Shown: in pieces, positions 28,721 to 37,083 of the stretch | How positions within the stretch are numbered: position 1 is the stretch's first letter | Layout of the letters: every line of letters begins with the position of its first letter | Source of the DNA: Methanococcoides orientis | Lineage (GTDB): Archaea; Halobacteriota; Methanosarcinia; Methanosarcinales; Methanosarcinaceae | DNA length: 64,000 nt | NCBI RefSeq assembly: GCF_021184045.1 | Contig: NZ_CP073710.1 | Location: 1,498,685-1,562,684 of the forward strand | Direction: 5' to 3' | Made by a program: the position numbers and the translations under genes | Notes under the pieces: generated by a model | The model's database searches: none | What the model was told of the DNA's origin: nothing | What the model saw: the letters and a program-made list of their open reading frames with translations, nothing else

Positions 28721-29194
28721 ATGGGCCTTGATACAGTAATTGTTGCATTTTTTGTCATCACGACCATGATTGTTGTGGCAAACACCTTTGTGATCGGGAT
28801 GAATGACTTTGTAGATTCGGCTTATGATGGCTATAGTTCAATACATACAACGACAATGGATAAAATGCAAACGGATATTGAGATAAAGACAATCTGGTTT
28901 AATTCAACAGAAAATCACCTTCATTTCATCGTGGAAAATACCGGTGAAACCAAGTTGAACAATTTTGATCTATGGGACATTATTGTTATTAAAAACGGTA
29001 CTGCCGATTATATGGATGACAATAAATGGACAATGGATGTGTATGATGGCCAGCTCAATCCCAATATTCTGGATCCACTCGAAGAAATGGAGGTTGAGCT
29101 ACTGGAAGAATATAATACAGGAGATGAAATCATTTTAAAAGTTGTCACTCCAAACGGTATAATTTCCTCCAAAGGGCACACAATTGGTGGTTGA
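28721..29194 (+). CDS. arlF: Archaellum stator protein ArlF
   Basis: 157 residues from ATG 28721, five bases after the arlG stop; an in-frame ATG at 28682 lies inside arlG and is less likely. One N-terminal membrane helix (TVIVAFFVITTMIVVANTFV), then a beta-sandwich with HFIVENTGETKLNNFDLWDI. ArlF interacts with the S-layer and anchors the rotating motor. Confidence 0.85.
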   Translation: MGLDTVIVAFFVITTMIVVANTFVIGMNDFVDSAYDGYSSIHTTTMDKMQTDIEIKTIWFNSTENHLHFIVENTGETKLNNFDLWDIIVIKNGTADYMDDNKWTMDVYDGQLNPNILDPLEEMEVELLEEYNTGDEIILKVVTPNGIISSKGHTIGG

Positions 29195-29195
29195 A

Positions 29196-29912
29196 ATGGA
29201 AGACGAAGACAATAATAAAAACATTGTTTCAAGCGGTAATAATGAAATTGATAAAAAACTCGGAGAAGGCATACCTCTGGGTTCTCTTGTACTTATAGAA
29301 GGTGAAAACGATACCGGAAAAAGTGTTTTGTGCCAACAGCTAGTATTTGGCGGACTGAATCAGTTGCATAGGATGGCATATTATTCAACTGAAAACACAA
29401 TCAAAAGTCTACTTATGCAAATGGAAAGTCTAAGTCTGGATGTATCCGATTTTTACAGTTGGGGATATCTAAGAATATTCCCGGTTCACCTTTCTGGCGT
29501 TGAATGGACCTCCGAACAGATGAAAGGAACTCTTAGTCTGATGGCAGAGCACATCAAAAACATAAGAGAAAAGGTGATAATAGTAGACTCTCTCACAATG
29601 TTTACGACATATGCCGATGAAGATAACATCCTTGGTTTCCTCACAAGTCTTAAAAATTTTTGTGACCGAGGACTTACTATTTTCATCACCCTACATCAGC
29701 ATGCTTTCAAGGAAGATACACTTGTAAGAATCAGGTCTGCATGTGATTGCCACCTATTTCTCAGGAAAGAGCAGCTTTCCGATCGCTATATCAGTGTTAT
29801 GGAAGTTTCAAAGCTAAGGGGCGCAAAGAAAACTACAGGTAATATTGTGAGTTTTGAAGTTCAACCTGGATATGGACTGAAAATTATTCCTATATCTCAT
29901 GCCAAAACATGA
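29196..29912 (+). CDS. arlH: Archaellum KaiC-like ATP-binding protein ArlH
   Basis: 238 residues from ATG 29196, which directly follows the arlF stop. RecA/KaiC fold with Walker A GENDTGKS (about residue 35), and a Walker B strand KVIIVDSLTMF. ArlH sits on ArlI and regulates motor assembly and possibly switching by nucleotide binding rather than by turnover. Confidence 0.92.
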   Translation: MEDEDNNKNIVSSGNNEIDKKLGEGIPLGSLVLIEGENDTGKSVLCQQLVFGGLNQLHRMAYYSTENTIKSLLMQMESLSLDVSDFYSWGYLRIFPVHLSGVEWTSEQMKGTLSLMAEHIKNIREKVIIVDSLTMFTTYADEDNILGFLTSLKNFCDRGLTIFITLHQHAFKEDTLVRIRSACDCHLFLRKEQLSDRYISVMEVSKLRGAKKTTGNIVSFEVQPGYGLKIIPISHAKT

Positions 29913-29945
29913 AAATGATGATTTTTTTAGTTTTTGGAGGTTTAT

Positions 29946-31778
29946 ATGGTTGAATCTGAAGATATACTTATGAAGGAAGGTTTTGAAAAGGGCTTGGAAG
30001 CCTGCTTTCCTTTTAAACCAAAAAAATATGAAGGGCATGATCATTCTGACGTAAAAAAATCTAGTATATATAAGATACTCCCTCCTGGAATGAAAAAAGA
30101 AGTCGAAAGGAATCACCATCTTCTGGAATACTTACACATATTACCGATTGACACGATGGGAATTCCAAAATATGTGTCCAAACTTGAATCAAAATATGGT
30201 GACCTTGAGCATCCCAATTTAATATACAAAGCAAGTGACAGTAGTTACGTACATATTTATCCAAACAAGAACGGTGTAAGGGATTATTATATTCCGATAG
30301 AACCAAACCTACTTACCGGTGTTGGTAACATCCTAAAAGAATTAGAAATTAGGATGCTGGATTACCTCACGGGCCTTGACTTCGATCCGGAAAATATTGA
30401 AGAAAAAACGCAGATATTAATCGAAGCTATGGATGATATTTGTGTGATTGGAGAAAAGGAAGAAAATCAAGATTCTTTTGCAAATTTGAAAAAGGTCCTT
30501 GGTTCAAAGCTCTTTCCGAATAAAGGGAAAAAGGAAGATAATCACATATATTTATCTGAAGATCAATATAAGGCCTTAAAATATTCTCTTCTCAGAGATA
30601 AAATTGGCCTAGGTTTTCTTGATCCGTATATATGTGACAGCAATATTGAAGATATTACCTGCAACGGATTAGGGTCGATATATCTAGAGCACAAAGTATT
30701 TGATGGGCTAAGAAGTGTCCTGGAGTTCACTGACCATGACATTCTCAACCACTTTATAATCAAGCTTGCAGAAAGGATAGGTAAACCCATTACTTTTAAA
30801 GATCCTATTGTGGATGCCTCGCTTCCGGATGGTTCGAGGATTAACATCGTTTATGGTACCGATGTAAGTAAAAATGGAAGTAACTTCACAATAAGGAAAT
30901 TTAATGAAATTCCATTCAGTATTCTTCAGGTGATCGATAAAGGAACGATGGACTACAGAGTTGCAGGTTATCTTTGGATTCTTCTTTCTGAAGGAATGAG
31001 TGGGTTCATCTGTGGTGAAACTGCAAGTGGTAAAACGACTTCATTAAATGCCCTTACAACTTTCATTAGTCCTGATGCAAAACTGGTTTCTATAGAAGAT
31101 ACTCCCGAATTGCAGATTCCTCACAAAAATTGGACACGTGAGATGACCAGAGGTAGCACAAGAGGCGGAGGTGTTGGCGAAGGAAGTGGTTCGGATGTTA
31201 CAATGTTCGACCTTCTGAAAGCTGGCTTAAGGCAGAGACCAAATTATATTCTTGTGGGTGAGATCAGAGGAGTAGAGGGAAATGTTGCGTTCCAGGCTAT
31301 GCAGACCGGGCACCCAGTCATGTCAACCTTCCACGCTGCAAGCGTTGAAAAACTAATACAGAGGATTACTGCGGACCCCATAAACATACCTAAAACATAT
31401 GTTGATAATCTGAATTTTGTTATTATCCAGTCTGCTGTCAGAAGACCTGATGGAAAAATGGTAAGAAGAGTAATCAGTGTGAACGAAGTTCTGGGATATG
31501 ACCCTCAAAAGGGTGTTTCTTTCGTTGAGGCCTTTTCATGGGATCCGATTACTGATTCTTATGTTTTCAGTGCTCATGGTAGCTCTTATCTTCTGGAACA
31601 GAAAATTGCAACAAGACTAGGTATTCCTTCGAAGAGAAAACATGTTGTTTATGATGAAATCGAGAAAAGAGCAAAAATATTAGAAAGATTTCAAAAAGAG
31701 GGTATCACTAATTTCTATGATTTCTTTGACACAACCTCTAAAATTACAAAACATGGGATGCTGAGGATTAAATTCTAA
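29946..31778 (+). CDS. arlI: Archaellum motor ATPase ArlI
   Basis: About 610 residues from ATG 29946, with TGGAGG eight bases upstream. Type II/IV secretion ATPase: Walker A GETASGKTTSLNAL (about residue 360), Asp-box around SIEDTPELQIPH, Walker B ILVGEIRG and the His-box TGHPVMSTFHAAS. The hexamer powers both assembly of the filament and its rotation. The long N-terminal part (about 1-200) is larger than in Sulfolobus ArlI and typical of euryarchaea. Confidence 0.95.
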   Translation: MVESEDILMKEGFEKGLEACFPFKPKKYEGHDHSDVKKSSIYKILPPGMKKEVERNHHLLEYLHILPIDTMGIPKYVSKLESKYGDLEHPNLIYKASDSSYVHIYPNKNGVRDYYIPIEPNLLTGVGNILKELEIRMLDYLTGLDFDPENIEEKTQILIEAMDDICVIGEKEENQDSFANLKKVLGSKLFPNKGKKEDNHIYLSEDQYKALKYSLLRDKIGLGFLDPYICDSNIEDITCNGLGSIYLEHKVFDGLRSVLEFTDHDILNHFIIKLAERIGKPITFKDPIVDASLPDGSRINIVYGTDVSKNGSNFTIRKFNEIPFSILQVIDKGTMDYRVAGYLWILLSEGMSGFICGETASGKTTSLNALTTFISPDAKLVSIEDTPELQIPHKNWTREMTRGSTRGGGVGEGSGSDVTMFDLLKAGLRQRPNYILVGEIRGVEGNVAFQAMQTGHPVMSTFHAASVEKLIQRITADPINIPKTYVDNLNFVIIQSAVRRPDGKMVRRVISVNEVLGYDPQKGVSFVEAFSWDPITDSYVFSAHGSSYLLEQKIATRLGIPSKRKHVVYDEIEKRAKILERFQKEGITNFYDFFDTTSKITKHGMLRIKF

Positions 31779-31791
31779 ATGAGGCGTTGAT

Positions 31792-33411
31792 ATGGAAATC
31801 TCCGGTATAAAAAATATTTTTAAGAGCAAAAAAGAAGGCGATCCTTCAAAATCTTTGTCGGAAATAATATCCCGCAGAATAGATCGCTTTAAAAAAGAGC
31901 TCTACATTAGCAACGATATGCTTTTCTCCCTAACTTACATGGCATCCATATCTACTGCAAATGTGAGCAGGGACAAGATATTCGAGAACATATCGAAGAA
32001 AACGGAATATTGCCCATATATTTATTTTGAAAAGGTCAAAGATCTATCCCAGGACTGGCATTATGATTATGCTAATGCATGTGAACTTGTATCCAGTAAG
32101 GTAAATCATGTCAGATTGCAGGAACTTTTTAATAGGTTCTCCAATGCGATTGCTTCAGGTGAGCCAGACATTGATTTTCTCAAGAAAGAGTGGACATTGT
32201 TTAAAACAATAAGGAAAGACGAATTCGAGAGAAATCTTGAAACCACAAAGGAATGGTCAAACGCTTACACTGCGCTGCTTGTCTCAACTTCTCTTGTATC
32301 CATTATAATATTACTTTCTGTAATTCTGTATAATTTAGGAGATCCTGAGAAGACGCTCTACGGTACAGCTTTTATCGTGTCATGTATGGCTTTTGGGGGT
32401 GTAGCATTATTATGCAAAGGAGTTCCCAGAGATTCGATGGTCCATAGTTTGGATAAGAAATCAAAGGAACAAACCTTCATTTACAAATGGATGCCAGTTA
32501 CAATAATTCTAGCTATCCTCTCAGTTGTAACACTGACATTGATACCTTCATTTTTGCACCCCATTGATTTTTATGTAGATATCAAAGGCATCGGAATGAT
32601 TGTAGCAGGATTGGTCATGCTTCCGGTTGGAATCACGGCTCACAGAGATATTGTCAAAGTTAACAAAAGAGATGAAAGTTATACGACATTTATCAGAAGT
32701 CTTGGGTCAATCGTTAGTGGATCGGGACTGACAATCCCAAAGGCCCTAATGAAAATCGATCCAAAAAATCTTGGTGAATTGAAGGGTGTAACTCTTGAAC
32801 TCCATAAGAAGCTTACAGTTGGCATGGATGCGAAACTGAGCTGGAATCAATTTGTGGAAGAATCAGGCAGCTATTTGATTCACAAATTTACAAGTGTTTT
32901 TGTTGATTCCATTAATTTGGGAGGAGATGCCGAAGAGGTTGGAGAGCTTGTAAGTTCATCAAACCTTGAACTTGTCCTTCTGAGAATGAAAAGGGATCGT
33001 ATTTCTACTTCATTCACATACCTTGTTGTACCCCTTCATTTAGCAATGGTGGCCCTTCTTCTTTTCATTGGGCAGATACTTACGATATTCACAAACATCA
33101 TTTCAGATCTATTTGTACAATATGACATATCTGAATCTGCGATCGCAGGTGGTGCCGGTGGTGTTGGAATGAATTTGGGAATCTTTGGAGGAGTACCGGT
33201 TGAGCTTTTGGGCCAATATGTCGTAGTGGTAATTATAGTATTAACTGTGGCCAATATTCTTGTCGTAAATGTCGTGAAAGGGGGACCTTTATATCTAATA
33301 GTATTTTACGCTTCAATATTTTTTATTCTTTCGGGAATCATGATGATCAGTGTTCCTCCCGTAGTAGACATGTTCTTTTCATTTGACTCATTTTTGGAAG
33401 GAGGTATATGA
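31792..33411 (+). CDS. arlJ: Archaellum membrane platform protein ArlJ
   Basis: 539 residues with two T2SSF-type halves. Hydrophobic helices occur at about 165-185, 195-210, 235-255, 265-285, 405-430, 465-485 and 500-530. The cytoplasmic loops between them are positively charged and are expected to contact ArlI. It is the only integral core membrane protein of the machine. It ends two bases before the next gene. Confidence 0.93.
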   Translation: MEISGIKNIFKSKKEGDPSKSLSEIISRRIDRFKKELYISNDMLFSLTYMASISTANVSRDKIFENISKKTEYCPYIYFEKVKDLSQDWHYDYANACELVSSKVNHVRLQELFNRFSNAIASGEPDIDFLKKEWTLFKTIRKDEFERNLETTKEWSNAYTALLVSTSLVSIIILLSVILYNLGDPEKTLYGTAFIVSCMAFGGVALLCKGVPRDSMVHSLDKKSKEQTFIYKWMPVTIILAILSVVTLTLIPSFLHPIDFYVDIKGIGMIVAGLVMLPVGITAHRDIVKVNKRDESYTTFIRSLGSIVSGSGLTIPKALMKIDPKNLGELKGVTLELHKKLTVGMDAKLSWNQFVEESGSYLIHKFTSVFVDSINLGGDAEEVGELVSSSNLELVLLRMKRDRISTSFTYLVVPLHLAMVALLLFIGQILTIFTNIISDLFVQYDISESAIAGGAGGVGMNLGIFGGVPVELLGQYVVVVIIVLTVANILVVNVVKGGPLYLIVFYASIFFILSGIMMISVPPVVDMFFSFDSFLEGGI

Positions 33412-33412
33412 A

Positions 33413-34312
33413 ATGGATTTATCAATTTTAACAGAAATAGATTCTTCGATTATCCTGGGGATTGTTGTTAGCATAATAGTGATGAGTGTCGCAGTCTTTT
33501 ATGATAAATATAGGGGAGATCAGATTACTGAGCCTAATACCTCCACATCAAAATCATATGAAATGCTAGGCCAATTTATTGATTTATCCAGTTTTAAAGT
33601 ATCGAATCCTTTTGTAGGATCGGGTCAAAAAATCAAGAAGCTAATTAACAGGGATTCTAATTCAAAAGAAAATGAAACATCAGAATTAGCAGTAGATGCG
33701 GAGTCAAATTATTCTGGCATTAAAGGTATTTTTAGCAATTTCAGATCAAAGATATCATCTATTAAATTGAGTTTGCCTGGAAAAGGTGACCGGGATAAAG
33801 AGGCCATAGTTACAGGCATGGCTAGTTCTAAAAATGCTGCATCCACAGAAAAAGAATCAAATATAGATTTTGATGTCGATAAAATCGTAGGAAATAAAAA
33901 GAATGAATTGGATTTTGATGATAATCTGATCAATGAGATGGCTACTGCAGGTAGTTTAGGCACTCAAATTGAAGTTGACGAACCTGATTCGGATTTATCA
34001 CTTAATGGTGATTTGTCTATTGATATGGATGAATTTGACTTCGGTTTTGGAGAGGTAGGGGACGAACAAGATGATAGCCAGGATGATGAATTTTCTTTCG
34101 AAATTTCTGAAGATGAACCTTACAATGATAATTTCTCCTTTGAAGATGACGACGATAGTTTCATAGAGTCATTGAAGAATGACATAATTATTGAGGAGAA
34201 AAAGAAAGCCGATTTCATGTCAGAAATGAAAGGAGAAAGTTTAGACATCGAAGAAATTAAAACCGAGCTTGAAGGGGTTTTAGAAAATCTTAAAAGGTAC
34301 AATACCCCCTAA
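33413..34312 (+). CDS. Acidic membrane-anchored protein linked to the archaellum operon
   Basis: About 299 residues from ATG 33413, with a strong GGAGGTAT site overlapping the end of arlJ. One N-terminal membrane helix (SIILGIVVSIIVMSVAVFY) is followed by a basic patch (about 60-130) and then a long acidic, low-complexity stretch (DDEFSFEISEDEPYNDNFSF). A short helical C-terminus (IEEIKTELEGVLENLKRY) ends it. I do not recognise the family. Tight coupling to arlJ suggests a role in archaellum assembly or in positioning the motor, perhaps binding it through the charged cytoplasmic tail. Confidence 0.75.
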   Translation: MDLSILTEIDSSIILGIVVSIIVMSVAVFYDKYRGDQITEPNTSTSKSYEMLGQFIDLSSFKVSNPFVGSGQKIKKLINRDSNSKENETSELAVDAESNYSGIKGIFSNFRSKISSIKLSLPGKGDRDKEAIVTGMASSKNAASTEKESNIDFDVDKIVGNKKNELDFDDNLINEMATAGSLGTQIEVDEPDSDLSLNGDLSIDMDEFDFGFGEVGDEQDDSQDDEFSFEISEDEPYNDNFSFEDDDDSFIESLKNDIIIEEKKKADFMSEMKGESLDIEEIKTELEGVLENLKRYNTP

Positions 34313-34551
34313 AATATGAGCTCAGTGGAAACATCAAAATCCCCATCATTTACTTAAATAATAAATTATTTCCAATATTATATAGTGCTCAAAACAATAA
34401 TAATTAGAATGAAATCTCTAGTAGAATTCAAAGCATTTGGACTTAGATCGAATTTGATAGTATTTATTCAATTTAGAGTATAAAAAAAATAATTAATTGA
34501 TTTTAGTTTTATATTGACAGATAATTTAAATCAGGAAAAAGTGATTAAAAT

Positions 34552-34713
34552 ATGTTAGACGCAAAATACATAGGCCTTATAGTCTTAGCATTGTTTTCAG
34601 GTTCAATGCTTGTTTATCAATGGCTTTCACTCTACAACAGACTTGACTATAGTGTTGTTTTCTATGCTGCACTTTTGATATTTTCGTTTTCTTTAATGCT
34701 TTTGAAGAGATGA
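34552..34713 (+). CDS. 53-residue two-helix membrane protein
   Basis: A short frame from ATG 34552. It holds two hydrophobic helices (YIGLIVLALFSGSMLVYQWL and VVFYAALLIFSFSLMLL) separated by a short polar turn (LYNRLDYS) and ends K-R. The base and residue composition look coding rather than random. A purine-rich GGAAAAAGTGA lies upstream but no strong ribosome site. Function unknown; it follows the archaellum operon after 240 AT-rich bases in which I see no other gene. Confidence 0.5.
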   Translation: MLDAKYIGLIVLALFSGSMLVYQWLSLYNRLDYSVVFYAALLIFSFSLMLLKR

Positions 34714-35018
34714 ATGATCTGGAAGTGTAGAATAAAACGACCTGACACCCGCATTTAATTTTTTGTAGCTACATGAGAATATTTTTGATTGAATATGAAT
34801 CGAAGCAGGGCTGCTTAGATATTAACTTATAATCAAAAAAGTAGTGTTTGGTAGATATAAGTGGAAATTTAAATAATCAGAAAAGTATTAAAATCCATAT
34901 TTCACAGATAGCCCTGTCTGAGTAAATAATTCAATAATTCATAATAGTATTAATAAACCGATATAAATTCTAAAAAAGATGAGGAGACGGTTTTAAAAGA
35001 GCAATATTGAATATTCCT

Positions 35019-35831
35019 TTAAATTTTCATGTAGATTTTGTCTTTTATACTCACAGGTTCAAATAAACTTCTCATTTCAGGAGGTAATGTTTCGGATTTG
35101 CCTATTATGAGATAGCCACCTTTTGTGAGTGAATCGTAAAAGTTGCTTATCATTTTTATTTTTTGAGTTTCATTGAAATATATCATCACATTCCTGCAGA
35201 AAACAGTGTCAAAATGCTTTGAAACTGGGCTATCGTTTGTTAGATCATATCTTTTGAATCTATATGATAGATTTTGGATCTTTTTTACTTTAAAAGTATC
35301 CTCTGATTTTTCAAAATACTTGTGCCTGAGCATATAGTCAAGATTTTTTATTTTATCCTTGAAGTATACCCCTTCTGAAGCATTTTTTAAGCACTTTTCA
35401 TCTATATCAGTAGCATATATCGATATGTTCCAATCTTCAGGAAATACCTCTTTTGCACAGATCCCAATAGAATAAGGTTCTTCTCCGTTGGAACATCCAG
35501 CACTCCAAAACCTAACCAGTTTGCTTTGTGATTTCTGCTTTCTTTCCATTATATCTGCAATCAAGTTATCCTTGAAAAATATGAACGGTGTTTTGTCTCG
35601 CATAAATTCAGTCACATTGATAGTAAGAGTATCTATGAGTGCAGCTAATTCACCTTCATTCGTTTCAAGAAATCGCATATAATCCTTATAATCAGTGATT
35701 CCTACAACCCTCATTCTCAGATCAATTCTTCTCCGAAGGTATTTATCCCTATAACCATCGAGAACGATACCCGATAATTTAGATACCTTGTTTGTAAGAA
35801 GATCAAAGTAATCTGTATCACTTACATCCAT
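35019..35831 (-). CDS. cheR: Chemoreceptor methyltransferase CheR
   Basis: 270 residues. The N-terminal helical domain ends at INVTEFMRDKTPFIFF; the SAM domain has RFWSAGCSNGEEPYSIGI, IYATDIDEKCLKNASEGVY and VFCRNVMIYFNE. It methylates glutamates on chemoreceptors with S-adenosylmethionine. Last gene of the minus-strand che block, overlapping cheD by 10 bases. The 290-base gap between it and the small membrane protein is AT-rich with no gene I can support. Confidence 0.95.
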   Translation of the reverse strand: MDVSDTDYFDLLTNKVSKLSGIVLDGYRDKYLRRRIDLRMRVVGITDYKDYMRFLETNEGELAALIDTLTINVTEFMRDKTPFIFFKDNLIADIMERKQKSQSKLVRFWSAGCSNGEEPYSIGICAKEVFPEDWNISIYATDIDEKCLKNASEGVYFKDKIKNLDYMLRHKYFEKSEDTFKVKKIQNLSYRFKRYDLTNDSPVSKHFDTVFCRNVMIYFNETQKIKMISNFYDSLTKGGYLIIGKSETLPPEMRSLFEPVSIKDKIYMKI

Positions 35832-36484
35832 AATACCTTCCCATTGCTATATTTAACAATTAGACTTCCGTCAACTGCATTGAAAATAACATTTCTCCCC
35901 ATACTTCCCCCTACATCTGTAGCTAATATTTCGATTTTCTCTTTTTTGAGAGTTTCTTCAACAGATTTAATATTCCGATCACCGATCTTAAGTATGTCCA
36001 GATTCATGTGCTTAAATATCTGGGCACCACCTGCAACCTTTGCAGAAATATGTTTTCGCCTTGCTCCATTGCGGACCATTTCTTCAAGCATTGTTGTTAT
36101 GGCAGTTTCAGCATGTTTGGTTTTTCCATCGTTTGACGCTCCGGGGAGCAATACATGTGCAATACCAGCCATACGACTTTTGTGATCGTAAAGTACCACA
36201 CCTACACAGGAACCAAGTCCCATTGCTTTCAGTAGGATATTTTTTCCCACTTTGTATTCTCCAATGCCAGCAATCAACTCTCCTTCTAATAATTGTACAT
36301 TGGAGTCCGGGGAGCTACCTTTTAAGTGGTTCTTTGCGTCTATTATCAGTTCACAATCTGGATGGCAAGAACCAGATGCACACATACCATCCATAGAACA
36401 GTATGAACCCACTACTGTATTATTTCTGCTCAAAACAATCGCTTTTGCGTTTGCTGTTGAGACGTATGCAATATCGTTACTCAT
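35822..36484 (-). CDS. cheD: Chemoreceptor glutamine deamidase CheD with N-terminal extension
   Basis: 220 residues, about 55 longer than usual. The CheD domain (about 65-220) carries the catalytic Cys in GLGSCVGVVLYD, His in AGIAHVLLPG and the later Thr region. It deamidates receptor glutamines and pairs with CheC in adaptation. The N-terminal extension has four cysteines (positions 29, 35, 40, 44) and two histidine-aspartate neighbours (CHPDCE), suggesting a metal site or disulfides. The start overlaps the cheC stop as ATGA, which supports the long form. Confidence 0.9.
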   Translation of the reverse strand: MSNDIAYVSTANAKAIVLSRNNTVVGSYCSMDGMCASGSCHPDCELIIDAKNHLKGSSPDSNVQLLEGELIAGIGEYKVGKNILLKAMGLGSCVGVVLYDHKSRMAGIAHVLLPGASNDGKTKHAETAITTMLEEMVRNGARRKHISAKVAGGAQIFKHMNLDILKIGDRNIKSVEETLKKEKIEILATDVGGSMGRNVIFNAVDGSLIVKYSNGKVLWM

Positions 36485-37083
36485 AATCCTTCCAGGATAT
36501 TCATAATGTTACTGAATAAATCATCTTCAGGTAACAACGCCAAATTTATTTCGATGTTTGACTCAGAATTTAGCTTGGTTTCAAATATAATTAGGTTATC
36601 ACTTTTTTGTGCCATCTGGGAAACTACCCCATCCATAACTGCAGTAGCCATATCAACTGCATAATTTGGAGGAGAAGGTAACAGGATTATGTCCAGGAAG
36701 TCAGCTGAGGCATCACAAAATGATGATGCAAGTATGTTTCCGGCTTCCATTACTGCAGAAGCATACATCTCATCGTCAACATCTTCTGTCCCATACATTT
36801 CCACTACAAGTTTGTCTGCAGATTTCATGGGTACCATGACGTATAGGTAACCAGAGTTGTTCCCCTCAAGATCCTGTAATGCTATAAGGACACCTGCTAC
36901 AACTTCTTCATACAATTCGCCACGCAAATCTGCTATACTTACGATTTTTACTTCTGGAACAGTAATTTCAATATATTTGTCTAACAATTTTGAAAGTGAA
37001 GTGGCTGCATGTCCAGTACCAATATTACCAAGTTCTTTTAAAACCTCTACTTCCATTTCACTAAGACATTCTAATTCAAGCAT
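36481..37083 (-). CDS. cheC: CheY-P phosphatase CheC
   Basis: 200 residues. Both phosphatase helices are present: EVLKELGNIGTGHAATSLS and SAVMEAGNILASSFCDAS, each with the E-x2-N pair. It dephosphorylates CheY-P and binds CheD. Overlaps cheA by 8 bases and cheD by 4. Confidence 0.95.
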   Translation of the reverse strand: MLELECLSEMEVEVLKELGNIGTGHAATSLSKLLDKYIEITVPEVKIVSIADLRGELYEEVVAGVLIALQDLEGNNSGYLYVMVPMKSADKLVVEMYGTEDVDDEMYASAVMEAGNILASSFCDASADFLDIILLPSPPNYAVDMATAVMDGVVSQMAQKSDNLIIFETKLNSESNIEINLALLPEDDLFSNIMNILEGL

